Source: Mucilaginibacter endophyticus (GTDB lineage: Bacteria; Bacteroidota; Bacteroidia; Sphingobacteriales; Sphingobacteriaceae). Taken from it: DNA of 64,000 bases. The notes under the pieces are model-generated. The model did not search any database. It was not told where the DNA came from and saw nothing but the letters and a program-made list of their open reading frames with translations. Numbering within the stretch: position 1 is the stretch's first letter; each line of letters starts with the position of its first letter. Made by a program: the position numbers and the translations under genes. The stretch is taken from positions 202,355-266,354 of the forward strand of contig NZ_QPCG01000003.1 in NCBI RefSeq assembly GCF_003351025.1. The letters run 5' to 3'. Below, in pieces: positions 51,053 through 60,439 of this stretch.

Positions 51053-53275
51053 TTACATCAATTTATAAAACCTTACCCCATGCGGCGGGATATTACAGGA
51101 CACAGCAGCAACATTTTTAGCGATATCTTTTTGCTGCCAGATATCCCTCACAACTTTAACCCTGCCCATATGGATGCTGTTAAAATCAAGCGTATACTTT
51201 GTATACTTTTCACTAAGATTAAAAATACCTATTGCCTTGCTGCCATCTGCCAGTTGTTTAACCCAAACCTGGATCTGTTTACTATTAATCACCCTTTCGG
51301 CTTGTTTGCCTGCTACGTCCTGATCAATAGCTATAACCTCCCGATTTTTTAACAAATTAAGAGTAAATTCATCAAGCTTATCCATATCACAGCCAATAAG
51401 CAGCGGTGCCGATAAAAGGCTCCACAAGCTCATATGTGTATACTGCTCATAAGGCGTCAAATTGGTTTGGTGTAGATTCTCGCCCCAGCCAACTCTGCCT
51501 AAAATGAGCATATCGGGATCGTTCCAGCCTCCCGGCCCGGCGTAGGCCGCGTTATTGGTCTGACTAAAACCTATCCCGTACAAACTTTCCCAGGTATCAG
51601 TAATATCCTCGGTAGTGCGCCACAGATTGCCGTTCATCTGCGTGCCCCATTTCCAAACATCTTTTATGCCATACTGGCAAATGCTGTAGATAATACCCCG
51701 GGGCTGTTTTGCCAGTTCATCGCGCATTACCATGTATGGTTTCTGCTGCGCGAATAGTGTTGTATCACCGGCCGTTTGGTCAGAATAGCTGCATAGGTCG
51801 TATTTCAAATAATCAACACCCCAGTTAAAATATGTGCCAGCATCCTGACCCTCATGGCCTAACGAACCCAGGTAACCGCCACAGGTTTTTGCTCCCGGCG
51901 ACGAGTAAATGCCAAACTTTAATCCCTGTTGATGCAGGTGTGTTCCAAGAGCTTTCATATCCGGGAATTTCTCATTCGCGGCTATTGCTCCATCCTGTTG
52001 CCTTGCAGGTGCCTGCCAGCCATCATCTACGTTAATGGAGTTCCAGCCGTAATCGGTGAGGCCTTTATCAAGCATGGCTTTAGCTGATAGCCGAACCTTT
52101 TCGTCGCTCACATTCAGTCCCCAGCAATTCCAGCTGTTCCAGCCCATGGGAGGGGTAAGTGCTAATAAATGCCCCGATTTGATGGTAAATGCGCGTTCGC
52201 TTCTTCCTAAATTGTTGCTTACCGAAACAGATACTTTGTAATCTCCTGCTTTAGGGGCTACCCCTGTTATAATTCCGGTTTTATTATCAAGCATTAAGCC
52301 TTGCGGCAAATTTTTAACCGAATAGCTTAGAGGCTTTTGCCCGCTTGCCGCTATTTTGTAAAGTACCGGTGAGCCGGGATGTATGCCTAAAACCGCAGCA
52401 CCATTAATCATCGGTTTTAACGATGCTTTGGGAGTAAGCAAATAAGGTGCTATCTCGGCAAAGGTCTTGGTCTTGCCTGATGCCGCTTCGGTAAACTCAT
52501 AAAACAATTTAATGCCTTCGCGATGGGGGAAATTGAGCGTGTAAGTCTCCTTACCCAGGGGCTGGAGATTAGCATTTACCGTTTTCTCGGCAATTGTTTT
52601 TTCAGTAACCTGGTCTATGATCCGGTAGTGAAACTTGCCCATGATAATGGTTTTAAAGCTATTGCTGATGGTTAATTTGCGTGCAGATTGCGCGTTGGGT
52701 AAAAAGCTGATATCGGTTTGGGTGAAGACGATGCCGTCAAATTTTTCCAGCATATCAATATAAGGGCTTCCCATAAAAATCCCACCCGAGCCACCGCCAT
52801 CATACACTTTTATGGCGATGATATTTTCCGCGTCCCATTTAATTGCCGGATCATTTGCGGCGATGCAGTAATTACGTACAGCAGGCCACTTGCTTATATA
52901 GCCTCCCTTATCTTCAGGAAATGCACCGGTTTTACCAATCAGTTTGCCGTTAAAATAAGTTTCATCAACATCATTAACATGCGCAAGGAATACCCTCAAA
53001 CTATCACCCCAAACCGCCTGCTTTTTTAATGACGATGGAATAACCACATGAATCCGGTACCATGCAAAACCGTGATAATCCGGGTAACCCTGCTCCTGCC
53101 AAACATCGCCAACTTTGATATTTTTCCATTGCGAATCGTTAAAGTCGGCATTTTGCCAGGCTGCATTATTTCCGGTGGAAAACTTCGCAGTGCTTAGATT
53201 AATAAAATTCCCGTTTTGTGCGGAAACTGCTATGGCAATAGTTAAAAGCCATAGCAGCGATAAGATCTTTTTCAT
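51053..53275 (-). CDS. Secreted GH27 alpha-galactosidase-like enzyme with N-terminal beta-sandwich
   Basis: A 740-aa enzyme with signal peptide ending VSAQ. I use the start at 53275, which leaves a 10-base gap after the permease; the longer frame adds a non-signal 20 residues. Residues about 25-180 form a GH2-type or jelly-roll beta-sandwich (WQNADFNDSQWKNI...FAWYRIHV), and an Ig-like putative module lies at about 290-375. The GH27 barrel from about 385 has PPMGWNSWNCWG, nucleophile Asp in YLKYDLC and acid/base Asp in WRTTEDITD. The family removes alpha-galactose or beta-L-arabinopyranose. Confidence 0.88.
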   Translation of the reverse strand: MKKILSLLWLLTIAIAVSAQNGNFINLSTAKFSTGNNAAWQNADFNDSQWKNIKVGDVWQEQGYPDYHGFAWYRIHVVIPSSLKKQAVWGDSLRVFLAHVNDVDETYFNGKLIGKTGAFPEDKGGYISKWPAVRNYCIAANDPAIKWDAENIIAIKVYDGGGSGGIFMGSPYIDMLEKFDGIVFTQTDISFLPNAQSARKLTISNSFKTIIMGKFHYRIIDQVTEKTIAEKTVNANLQPLGKETYTLNFPHREGIKLFYEFTEAASGKTKTFAEIAPYLLTPKASLKPMINGAAVLGIHPGSPVLYKIAASGQKPLSYSVKNLPQGLMLDNKTGIITGVAPKAGDYKVSVSVSNNLGRSERAFTIKSGHLLALTPPMGWNSWNCWGLNVSDEKVRLSAKAMLDKGLTDYGWNSINVDDGWQAPARQQDGAIAANEKFPDMKALGTHLHQQGLKFGIYSSPGAKTCGGYLGSLGHEGQDAGTYFNWGVDYLKYDLCSYSDQTAGDTTLFAQQKPYMVMRDELAKQPRGIIYSICQYGIKDVWKWGTQMNGNLWRTTEDITDTWESLYGIGFSQTNNAAYAGPGGWNDPDMLILGRVGWGENLHQTNLTPYEQYTHMSLWSLLSAPLLIGCDMDKLDEFTLNLLKNREVIAIDQDVAGKQAERVINSKQIQVWVKQLADGSKAIGIFNLSEKYTKYTLDFNSIHMGRVKVVRDIWQQKDIAKNVAAVSCNIPPHGVRFYKLM

Positions 53276-53285
53276 GAATGGTAGT

Positions 53286-54719
53286 CTATAAACTTTCGAC
53301 CGGGAGTTCAGCGGTTTTACGTTTTTTGCTGCCACCTATCAAGTAATAAACCGGGATGCCCGTCAGGGTAATAATCAAGCCCGGATAAGTATAAGCTGGT
53401 TTGTATTTGATCAGCAACAGGCAAAAAGCAATACCCATAATAATATAAATTATTGGCAATACCGGGTAACCAAAAGCCTTGTAAGGCCGCTCTGCATTGG
53501 GCATTTTTTTGCGTAGGATAAAAATCCCGATGATGGTAAGCACATAAAAAACTACCACCACAAACGAGATCATGTCCAGCAGATCGCCGTATTTACCGCT
53601 CAGGCTCCAAAGGCAGGCAAACACGCACTGCAACCATAAACCAAAACCCGGCACCGAGTTTTTATTCAGCGTACCCACTTTTTTAAAGAAAAGCCCATCC
53701 TTAGCCATCGAGTAATAAACCCTGGCACCCGACATGATAAGCCCGTTATTACAGCCAAAAGTTGATACCATGATGAGCAAAGCGATGATCACCGTACCCG
53801 AGCTGCCAAAAATATGCTGTGAAGCAACCACACCTACCCTATCTTTATCAGCAACGGCAATATCATGCAATGAAAGTACACCTGTATACATGATGTTGGT
53901 TAAAATGTAGATCACCGTCACGATCAGGGTACCCAGCGCCAGACTCAAACCGATATTCCTTTTCGGGTTTTTGATCTCCCCGGCTATAAAAGTCACGTTG
54001 TTCCATGAATCGCTGCTGAATATAGAGCCCACCATAGCCGAAGCAATAGCCCCTAAAGCAGCAATGGTAGTATATGAAGCAATAGAACCATCACCATTAA
54101 GATGATGCATATCCCATGCATTTTTCCAGTTATCGCTCCATACCGAAGCTTTTAAGGAAAACAGGCCAAACACAATTAACCCCAACAAGCTCAGCAGCTT
54201 GGCCATAGTGAAAATGGTTTGCACAATTTTACCGCTGTTTACGCCGCGGGTATTGATATAGGTTAAAAATACAATCACCAGGATGGAGAGCAGTTGTGCC
54301 GGCGATATGGTGATAAAACCAAGATCGACAGCCACAAGGTCTTCACTTAACTGCGGGATCAGGTAGGCCGTAAATTTGGCGAAAGCAACCCCTACCGCGG
54401 CAATAGTAGCTGTTTGGATCACGGTAAAAAAACTCCATCCGTATAAAAAACCAACCAAGGGGCGATATGCCTCTTTCAGGTAAACGTACTGGCCACCCGC
54501 CCTGGGGAACATGGCACTCAGCTCGCCGTAGCTCAGGGCCGCGGTGAGGGTCATAAAACCAGTGATAAGCCATACAAATAGCAGCCAACCGGCACTGCCC
54601 ACATTGCGGGTAATATCCGCGCTCACAATAAAAATGCCGGAGCCAATCATACTGCCTGCCACCAGCATGGTGGCATCCATCAACCGCAATGAAGGCTTAA
54701 AAGAAGTACTGTTCTCCAT
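53286..54719 (-). CDS. APC-family amino acid permease
   Basis: A 477-aa membrane transporter with about 12 hydrophobic segments. The first helix has GSMIGSGIFIVSADI, the glycine-rich substrate-binding break of the APC/LAT group, and SDSWNNVTFIAGEIKNPKRNIG lies in the middle. It lies 72 bases after the DUF885 gene and 10 bases before GH27. Uptake of hydroxyproline, proline or small derivatives is inferred from the locus and not readable from sequence. Confidence 0.87.
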   Translation of the reverse strand: MENSTSFKPSLRLMDATMLVAGSMIGSGIFIVSADITRNVGSAGWLLFVWLITGFMTLTAALSYGELSAMFPRAGGQYVYLKEAYRPLVGFLYGWSFFTVIQTATIAAVGVAFAKFTAYLIPQLSEDLVAVDLGFITISPAQLLSILVIVFLTYINTRGVNSGKIVQTIFTMAKLLSLLGLIVFGLFSLKASVWSDNWKNAWDMHHLNGDGSIASYTTIAALGAIASAMVGSIFSSDSWNNVTFIAGEIKNPKRNIGLSLALGTLIVTVIYILTNIMYTGVLSLHDIAVADKDRVGVVASQHIFGSSGTVIIALLIMVSTFGCNNGLIMSGARVYYSMAKDGLFFKKVGTLNKNSVPGFGLWLQCVFACLWSLSGKYGDLLDMISFVVVVFYVLTIIGIFILRKKMPNAERPYKAFGYPVLPIIYIIMGIAFCLLLIKYKPAYTYPGLIITLTGIPVYYLIGGSKKRKTAELPVESL

Positions 54720-54791
54720 AAAAATGTTTTTTGAAAGCTAAAAGCTGAATGCATAAAGCTTAAAGCTTTACCATCGATGCTATTTAATTAA

Positions 54792-56591
54792 TTATTTACC
54801 TCCGAAATCGTAAAATTTCCAGCTTGTTGTAAAATCTTTGCTTAAAGCCTGGTTGGTTAACGTAGCACGAAGCATCTCAACCGGGATCAGGTTTTCCTTG
54901 ATGGCCGCATCATGGAATTGTTTAAAAGTCATCTTGCCACTATCAACCAATTCTTTCCTCAACTCGGTCAATTGCAAACCGCCCAACAAATAAGCCACCT
55001 GGTAAAGCGGACTATAGCCACCTTCAAATGAGCGCCTTACTTCACCTTCGGCATTGGCACGTTCATGACCTACGCGGTCAACCAAAAAGTCGATGCATTG
55101 CTGCGGTGTCCAATTGCCTAAATGATAGTTGAGCGAAAAGATGATCCTCGCGCAACGGTGCATGCGCCAGAACAGCATGCCTACACGCTCTTCAGGTGTT
55201 TTGGCAAAACCCTTATCGTACAACAACAATTCCCAGTATAAGGCCCAGCCCTCAACCGCGAACGGCGTCCCAAAATCCTGTCGGTAGGCTTTGTAACGGC
55301 TATTCATAAAATATTGCAGGTTATGGCCGGGAATCAGTTCATGCTGCACCGTTCCCCTTGAAAAATAAGGGTTATTTCCACGCATACTCATCAACCTGTC
55401 ATCATATTGCATAGTATTGGTTGGGTACGAGATGCTGATCTCTTTGCCACCGGTAAAAAATGGGTTAACCAATTGCCTCTGCGGCGACATCATCACCATA
55501 CCCCAGGTTTCTTCGGCCAGTGGCGGTATCGTGATCAGGTCCCGCTCTTTGATAAAGCTGATGGCATCATTGTAGAGCTTAACAATTAGTTCGGGCTGAT
55601 GACCTACCGGTACATAACTGTTTTTTACTTTCTCAAGCGCTTTTTTCCAATCGCTGCCAAAACCCATTTCCTGCGATGCTTTCAGCATCTCCTTATCGCA
55701 CCAGGCAAACTCCTTGTTAGCAAGCTTGATTAGCTCTTCGGGCGTATAAGGGATCATCTCGGCCTGTAACTGGCTAATCAACTCTTCCCTGCCAATCGGC
55801 ACGCCTTTGATACCGCTGCTATCGCTTTTTTGGCTGGTGTTCAGCTTTCCTTTGCTAATAGCTAACTCGCTGTATCTTCCAAGCGCATTATCAACAGCTT
55901 TATAAGGCTCAGGCACCCACCAGGTAAACGATGGATCGTATTTATTATAGAAACCAAAAAAGTCCTTTAAACGACCTTTCAATCCTAATAAAGCAGCTTT
56001 GGTTACCTTAGCCACCGGCATATCCACCGATGGAAGTTTACGATACGCTGTAGTATCAGCTTTGAGTTCTTTCAGGATCTTGTTCAAATCGCCTGCAACT
56101 TTTTCGCCATCCACGAATGTTCCGCGACGGCGTTTTTGCTCAAGAGCGTAAATCTCATCGGCAAATGAAATGTATTTTGCAGCCTGGCTGTACAGGCCTT
56201 CTTCTTTCTTCAGGTCTTTCAGATCAAAGTTGATACGTTTTTTCAGCAGGATATAATCAACCTTGCCGTATATACTCAGGATGTTAAAGTCGGTTTGCTC
56301 CAATTGCTTCAGATAATCGTTATCAACCTCAATTAACCTTTTACGCTGTTCAGGCGAATTAAGCACATCCTGTTTGTATTGGTCTTCGGCACGGTCATTA
56401 ACATTATAGGGCGAGTAAAAATCGCGAATGGCGTTCATATCTTGCCCGTACCTGATAATGGTGCCGGCAATTTCGCTGGTTTGCTCGTATAAATTACCGG
56501 TTGGTGTTGTTTGCGCCTTTACAGTAAGCACACCAAGGGTAAGGGCATAAAGGGCTAAACCTTTTATGGCTGTTTTAGTATTTATTAGCAC
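54792..56591 (-). CDS. Secreted DUF885 metallo-hydrolase
   Basis: A 599-aa periplasmic protein with signal peptide ending TVKAQ. The DUF885 family is all-helical, and near residue 415 it has HELIPGH (H-E-x-x-x-x-H), a zinc-binding pattern, followed by FAVEGWALYWELL. Relatives behave as carboxypeptidase-like metallopeptidases. It directly follows the AraC gene by 39 bases. A role in trimming proline- or hydroxyproline-containing peptides is inferred from its neighbours. Confidence 0.83.
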   Translation of the reverse strand: MLINTKTAIKGLALYALTLGVLTVKAQTTPTGNLYEQTSEIAGTIIRYGQDMNAIRDFYSPYNVNDRAEDQYKQDVLNSPEQRKRLIEVDNDYLKQLEQTDFNILSIYGKVDYILLKKRINFDLKDLKKEEGLYSQAAKYISFADEIYALEQKRRRGTFVDGEKVAGDLNKILKELKADTTAYRKLPSVDMPVAKVTKAALLGLKGRLKDFFGFYNKYDPSFTWWVPEPYKAVDNALGRYSELAISKGKLNTSQKSDSSGIKGVPIGREELISQLQAEMIPYTPEELIKLANKEFAWCDKEMLKASQEMGFGSDWKKALEKVKNSYVPVGHQPELIVKLYNDAISFIKERDLITIPPLAEETWGMVMMSPQRQLVNPFFTGGKEISISYPTNTMQYDDRLMSMRGNNPYFSRGTVQHELIPGHNLQYFMNSRYKAYRQDFGTPFAVEGWALYWELLLYDKGFAKTPEERVGMLFWRMHRCARIIFSLNYHLGNWTPQQCIDFLVDRVGHERANAEGEVRRSFEGGYSPLYQVAYLLGGLQLTELRKELVDSGKMTFKQFHDAAIKENLIPVEMLRATLTNQALSKDFTTSWKFYDFGGK

Positions 56592-56630
56592 GATAAATTA
56601 GTGGTTTGAGGTAAAAAGAAAAAAGCCGTA

Positions 56631-57533
56631 TTAGCTGGCAGCCCTGTTAAGGCTGATAAGATTGTTGTTGTATGAGTCGAGATAGCCGCGCGGCGAGTTG
56701 CCAATTACACATTTAAATACGCGGTTAAAGTTGGTAATGCTTTTGAAGCCACATTTGTAAGCTACCGTATTAATACTTTCAAATTTATGGGCGATGAGTT
56801 TTTTACAAGCCTCATTGATCCGGATCTCGTTCAGAAATGAAATAAACGTATGACCTGTATGCTTTTTGAAATATCTGCAAAACGACTCGGGGGTCATGTA
56901 AGCTACCTTAGCAACATCCTCAAGCGTGATAGGCTCGCTGTAATGCTGCATAATGTAGTTGTAGATATTACCTATTCTGATCCCCTCGTTTTCGGTTATG
57001 CCCGGCAGGTTGCCATACGTTGATAAAGGATCGAGCTTAGTTTTGATATTAGTAAGCCCTTTCAACAAATGGAAAAACTGAATGAGCTGATCGGGGCCGG
57101 ATGCCTTTTGCAGGGCAATCATGATCTGCGATACCTTATCAACCACAGAATGCGGCACTTTAAAGCCCTGTTGATGCTGTTGCATAAATATCAGGCTCGG
57201 CTTAAGCTCAGGCAGTGAAAACAACGGAGCCAGTGCACCTTCCGGGTTAAAAAATATGGTAAGCGCCTCAATCTGTTTATTGGAGTTTGGCACAAAGTAT
57301 TCAGGATTGCTTTTAAACACGTGCGGCAGGTTGGCACCAATTAAAAACAGGTCGCCGGCCGAGTAATCATGCATGTTATTTCCTGCAATCAAAGTCCCCT
57401 CGCCCTGCTGGATCCAGGTGAGCTGAATTTCCTTATGACGGTGCAGGTATGGATAATGGTAGGGCAAACAGACCTTTTCTGCTATCACACTTTTATCGTG
57501 CGGAACCGGGATAGTAAATTGTAAAACTTTCAT
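56631..57533 (-). CDS. AraC-family transcriptional regulator
   Basis: A 300-aa regulator with an N-terminal cupin-like sensing domain (residues about 15-110, HRHKEIQLTWIQQGEGTLIAGNNMHDYSAGDLFLIGANLPH) and C-terminal double helix-turn-helix (about 200-295, ITLEDVAKVAYMTPESFCRYFKKHTGHTFISFLNEIRINEACKKL). It starts a transcript that continues into DUF885, permease and GH27. It is the only regulator in the hydroxyproline locus, so it likely senses hydroxyproline or a sugar. Confidence 0.88.
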   Translation of the reverse strand: MKVLQFTIPVPHDKSVIAEKVCLPYHYPYLHRHKEIQLTWIQQGEGTLIAGNNMHDYSAGDLFLIGANLPHVFKSNPEYFVPNSNKQIEALTIFFNPEGALAPLFSLPELKPSLIFMQQHQQGFKVPHSVVDKVSQIMIALQKASGPDQLIQFFHLLKGLTNIKTKLDPLSTYGNLPGITENEGIRIGNIYNYIMQHYSEPITLEDVAKVAYMTPESFCRYFKKHTGHTFISFLNEIRINEACKKLIAHKFESINTVAYKCGFKSITNFNRVFKCVIGNSPRGYLDSYNNNLISLNRAAS

Positions 57534-57884
57534 CTGCTACTTTGATTATACTTGTTGAATTTACAATTACTTAACTTAATTTGCTAATAAATGAAGTTAA
57601 AAGGATAAAATACGGGCAATATCTGGTAATTTATGGTTGATAGCACCACCAAAATTGGCCTAAAAACCCATTTTTATCCAACAGATAAAAATTAAATTAA
57701 ATGTTATATAAACAATTAAAATCGAAATTATAGCCACTACAGCCATAATTTAACCGAATAAAATATTTTTAATTGTACAGAATACAACTAATGTACATTT
57801 TACACTAACCATCTTTTTTAGGCAGAAAAACCGTTTTTTAACCTGTTTTTTATGATTCAGGTAATAAAACGTACTCCTGTTAAA
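57534..57884. other. AT-rich promoter region upstream of the AraC gene
   Basis: About 350 bases with strong A+T content and no supportable coding sequence on either strand. It should contain the AraC-operon promoter and operator; I could not identify a clear box. Confidence 0.35.
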
Positions 57885-57920
57885 GCAAAAAACCGCTCAT
57901 CAGGGGTGGATGAACGGTTC
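57885..57920 (-). terminator. Terminator of the hydroxyproline operon
   Basis: Read on the minus strand, AACCGTTCATC (57919-57909) pairs with GATGAGCGGTT (57901-57891) with one G-T wobble, then TTTTTTGC follows. It is 40 bases after the D-hydroxyproline dehydrogenase stop and separates that operon from the AraC transcript. Confidence 0.75.
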
Positions 57921-57959
57921 CGTTTTCCGGCAAGCCGGAAGGGTAATCAATTGTTTAAA

Positions 57960-59204
57960 TTAAGATCTTTCAGGAGCAAATTCTTTAATATCGATAGAGG
58001 TTGGTTTGCCCGAAATAATTTCGCTGGCCAGTAAACCGGTTGCCGCACCAAGGCTCAAGCCCATCATACCATGCCCTGTTGCTACTGTAAGGTTGCTGTA
58101 TTGTTTACTCTTACCGATATAAGGCAATCCATCGGCAGATGAAGGGCGGAAACCAAACCAGATATCTTTTTGATCAGGAACAGCAGGTTTTAAACCAGGG
58201 AAATACTTCGGCACCGATTCAACGATACCTTTTACACGGTTCATGTTAATGCGGTCGTTGATTTTATCAAGTTCCATAGTACCACCATAACGTAAGCCGC
58301 CGTTCATTGGTGTTATGGCAACCCTTGCTTCGGCCAGTAACGCAGGGATGTGCATAGTTTCGCTGTCATCCTTCACATTAAATGAATAGCCTTTGCCCGG
58401 CATCAGCAAGATCTTTAAGCCCAGCAGCTTTCCAATAGCCGGCGACCATGAGCCTCCCGCGATAATATACTCATCGGCAGTAAACTCTTCATTACCTGAT
58501 AATACCCTGCTTACCTTGCCGCCATTGTTTTCAATTTTAGTAACCTCTTTATTAGCCACCAATTTTACACCGGCAGTTTTCAGGTGTTTGATCAAAGCAG
58601 CCATCAGTTTATTGGGCGATAGGTGCGCATCACAGCGATAATGTACAGCGCCTAATACATCAAGCTCAAGCTTGGGTTGCAGTTTTTTACAATCGTCGAC
58701 ACTAAGCACGGCCATATCCAAACCTAATTCCCTGCCTTTTTCGGCCATGTGCGCTTCTTCTTCGCCGGCCTTTTCGGTTTTATAAAACATCAGGATGCCC
58801 TTTTCAACCAAATCAAAATCAAAGCTGGGCTCTTTGCTCAAATCTTCGTAAAGTTTTTTGCTGAGTAATGAAAGTTCGGTTAAAGGCGTGGCCGATCTTT
58901 CAACGTGTTCGGCATTGGCTTTCTTTAAAAACTTCAATCCCCATGAAATCAGTTCGGGATTCAGCGATGGCTTTACGTAGAACGGGCTTTTGCTGTTAAA
59001 CATCCATTTAATACCCTGCGATACCATTCCCGGCGTTGCCAATGGGATAAAATGGCTTGGCACTATCATGCCCGCGTTTCCGTATGAGCAACTGTCGGTC
59101 ATATCACCCTTATCCAGCACAGTAACCTCATGCCCGGCCTTTTGTAAATAATAAGCCGAACTAAGTCCTACTATCCCACCTCCTATTATCAGCACTTTTG
59201 CCAT
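57960..59204 (-). CDS. DadA-like FAD oxidoreductase, probable D-hydroxyproline dehydrogenase
   Basis: A 414-aa flavoprotein of the DadA/glycine oxidase family. The FAD-binding GGGIVG is at residues 8-13, CSYGNAGMI is near 42, and the C-terminal TVATGHGMMGLSLGAATGLLASEI is typical of D-amino-acid dehydrogenases. Standing beside 4-hydroxyproline epimerase and the deaminase, it most likely oxidises cis-4-hydroxy-D-proline to 1-pyrroline-4-hydroxy-2-carboxylate. A terminator follows. A general D-amino-acid dehydrogenase is the alternative. Confidence 0.87.
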   Translation of the reverse strand: MAKVLIIGGGIVGLSSAYYLQKAGHEVTVLDKGDMTDSCSYGNAGMIVPSHFIPLATPGMVSQGIKWMFNSKSPFYVKPSLNPELISWGLKFLKKANAEHVERSATPLTELSLLSKKLYEDLSKEPSFDFDLVEKGILMFYKTEKAGEEEAHMAEKGRELGLDMAVLSVDDCKKLQPKLELDVLGAVHYRCDAHLSPNKLMAALIKHLKTAGVKLVANKEVTKIENNGGKVSRVLSGNEEFTADEYIIAGGSWSPAIGKLLGLKILLMPGKGYSFNVKDDSETMHIPALLAEARVAITPMNGGLRYGGTMELDKINDRINMNRVKGIVESVPKYFPGLKPAVPDQKDIWFGFRPSSADGLPYIGKSKQYSNLTVATGHGMMGLSLGAATGLLASEIISGKPTSIDIKEFAPERS

Positions 59205-59280
59205 TCTTGTTTTAAAGCTTAAAGCTTAAGGCGGAGAGCCGAAAGCTTTTATTTAGAAAATTATTAATTAGAAGTCTAAA

Positions 59281-59405
59281 ACGGGGGATTGCGCGATTCC
59301 CCTCTTGAGAGGGGTGGAGGGGTGTGTTTCTGCTTTGACAAGTCAATCGCATAAACACACCCCTGCCAACACTTTTTCCTCCGCGCCCCCTCTCAAGAGG
59401 GGATT
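59281..59405. repeat. GC-rich nested inverted repeat (family C)
   Basis: The left arm ATTCCCCTCTTGAGAGGGG near 59296 and the right arm CCCCCTCTCAAGAGGGGAT ending near 59404 are complements with small differences. The inner blocks GGGGTGTGTTT (about 59320-59330) and AAACACACCCC (about 59353-59363) also pair. The layout is like family B but the sequence is different. It lies between the epimerase and dehydrogenase genes. Confidence 0.75.
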
Positions 59406-59431
59406 TTTGAAAGCTCTTTGTTTATTATCAA

Positions 59432-60433
59432 TTATATCACCTGGAAACCGTGAGCATAAGGATCATCATCATCTATTTTGATGGTATTGTAGCCATAAAC
59501 TTTGGCCCAGCCTTCAACGCTTGGAATAATGGCGTCGATATCATTGATCTTAACCACGTCCTCAACCTTACCAATAAATTTACTGCCGATGATACTTTCG
59601 TGAACAAAAGACTCACCCACTTTCAATTTACCTTTGGCAAACCATTGCGCCATACGGGCCGAAGTACCGGTTCCGCAAGGAGAACGGTCGATGGCTTTAT
59701 CGCCATAAAATACCGCGTTACGTGCAGTGGCATCCGCCGATAAAGTGGCACCTGCCCAAAGGATATGGGTACAGGTATTTATGGTTGGATCCTGCGGGTG
59801 CACAAACTGGTATTTTTCGTTGATGCGCTTACGCAGCACCTGGCTCCAGGCTATCAGCTGTCCGGCTGTGTAATTCTCAATGCCCTTAAAGTTAGGCTGA
59901 GGATCAACAATGGCATAATAGTTACCGCCATACGAAACATCGATAGTAAGCGTACCAAGATCAGGGCATTCCACTTCTAAATCAGTCGCTGCAAGATATG
60001 CAGCCACGTTTCTGAGTTTTACCGAAGTTACCTTTTTACCCTCCTGCTTGTACTCAATTAATACAAGGCCGGCAGGCGCTTCCATACGTACAATACCCGG
60101 AGTTTTAGGCTGGATTAACCCTTCCTCAATGGCTATGGTGATGGTGCCTATAGTTCCGTGACCGCACATCGGTAAACAACCGCTGGTTTCGATGAACAAA
60201 ACCGCTACGTCGTTTTCTGGGTCATGAGGCGGGTACAGGATACTGCCCGACATCATATCATGGCCACGGGGTTCAAACATCAGGCCCGTCCTGATCCAGT
60301 CGTACTCCTTTAAAAAGTGCTGACGTTTCTGGCTCATGTTGTCGCCTTTTAGCGTGGGACCACCACCGGCCACCAACCTTACGGGATTACCGCAGGTATG
60401 GGCATCAACACAAAAGAAAGTTTTACTTGCCAT
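59432..60433 (-). CDS. 4-hydroxyproline 2-epimerase
   Basis: A 333-aa proline-racemase-superfamily enzyme. Both catalytic cysteines are present, Cys90 in LPMCGHGTIG and Cys253 in DRSPCGTGTSAR. This marks an epimerase or racemase; the 3-hydroxyproline dehydratases have Thr at one of these sites. It would convert trans-4-hydroxy-L-proline to cis-4-hydroxy-D-proline in the cytoplasm. It is six bases after the deaminase gene, so both are translated from one mRNA. Confidence 0.93.
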   Translation of the reverse strand: MASKTFFCVDAHTCGNPVRLVAGGGPTLKGDNMSQKRQHFLKEYDWIRTGLMFEPRGHDMMSGSILYPPHDPENDVAVLFIETSGCLPMCGHGTIGTITIAIEEGLIQPKTPGIVRMEAPAGLVLIEYKQEGKKVTSVKLRNVAAYLAATDLEVECPDLGTLTIDVSYGGNYYAIVDPQPNFKGIENYTAGQLIAWSQVLRKRINEKYQFVHPQDPTINTCTHILWAGATLSADATARNAVFYGDKAIDRSPCGTGTSARMAQWFAKGKLKVGESFVHESIIGSKFIGKVEDVVKINDIDAIIPSVEGWAKVYGYNTIKIDDDDPYAHGFQVI

Positions 60434-60439
60434 ATGCTA

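Noticed and set aside
53276..53335. 20-residue N-terminal extension of the GH27 protein
   Set aside because: It overlaps the permease gene and would bury the clear signal peptide that begins at 53275.
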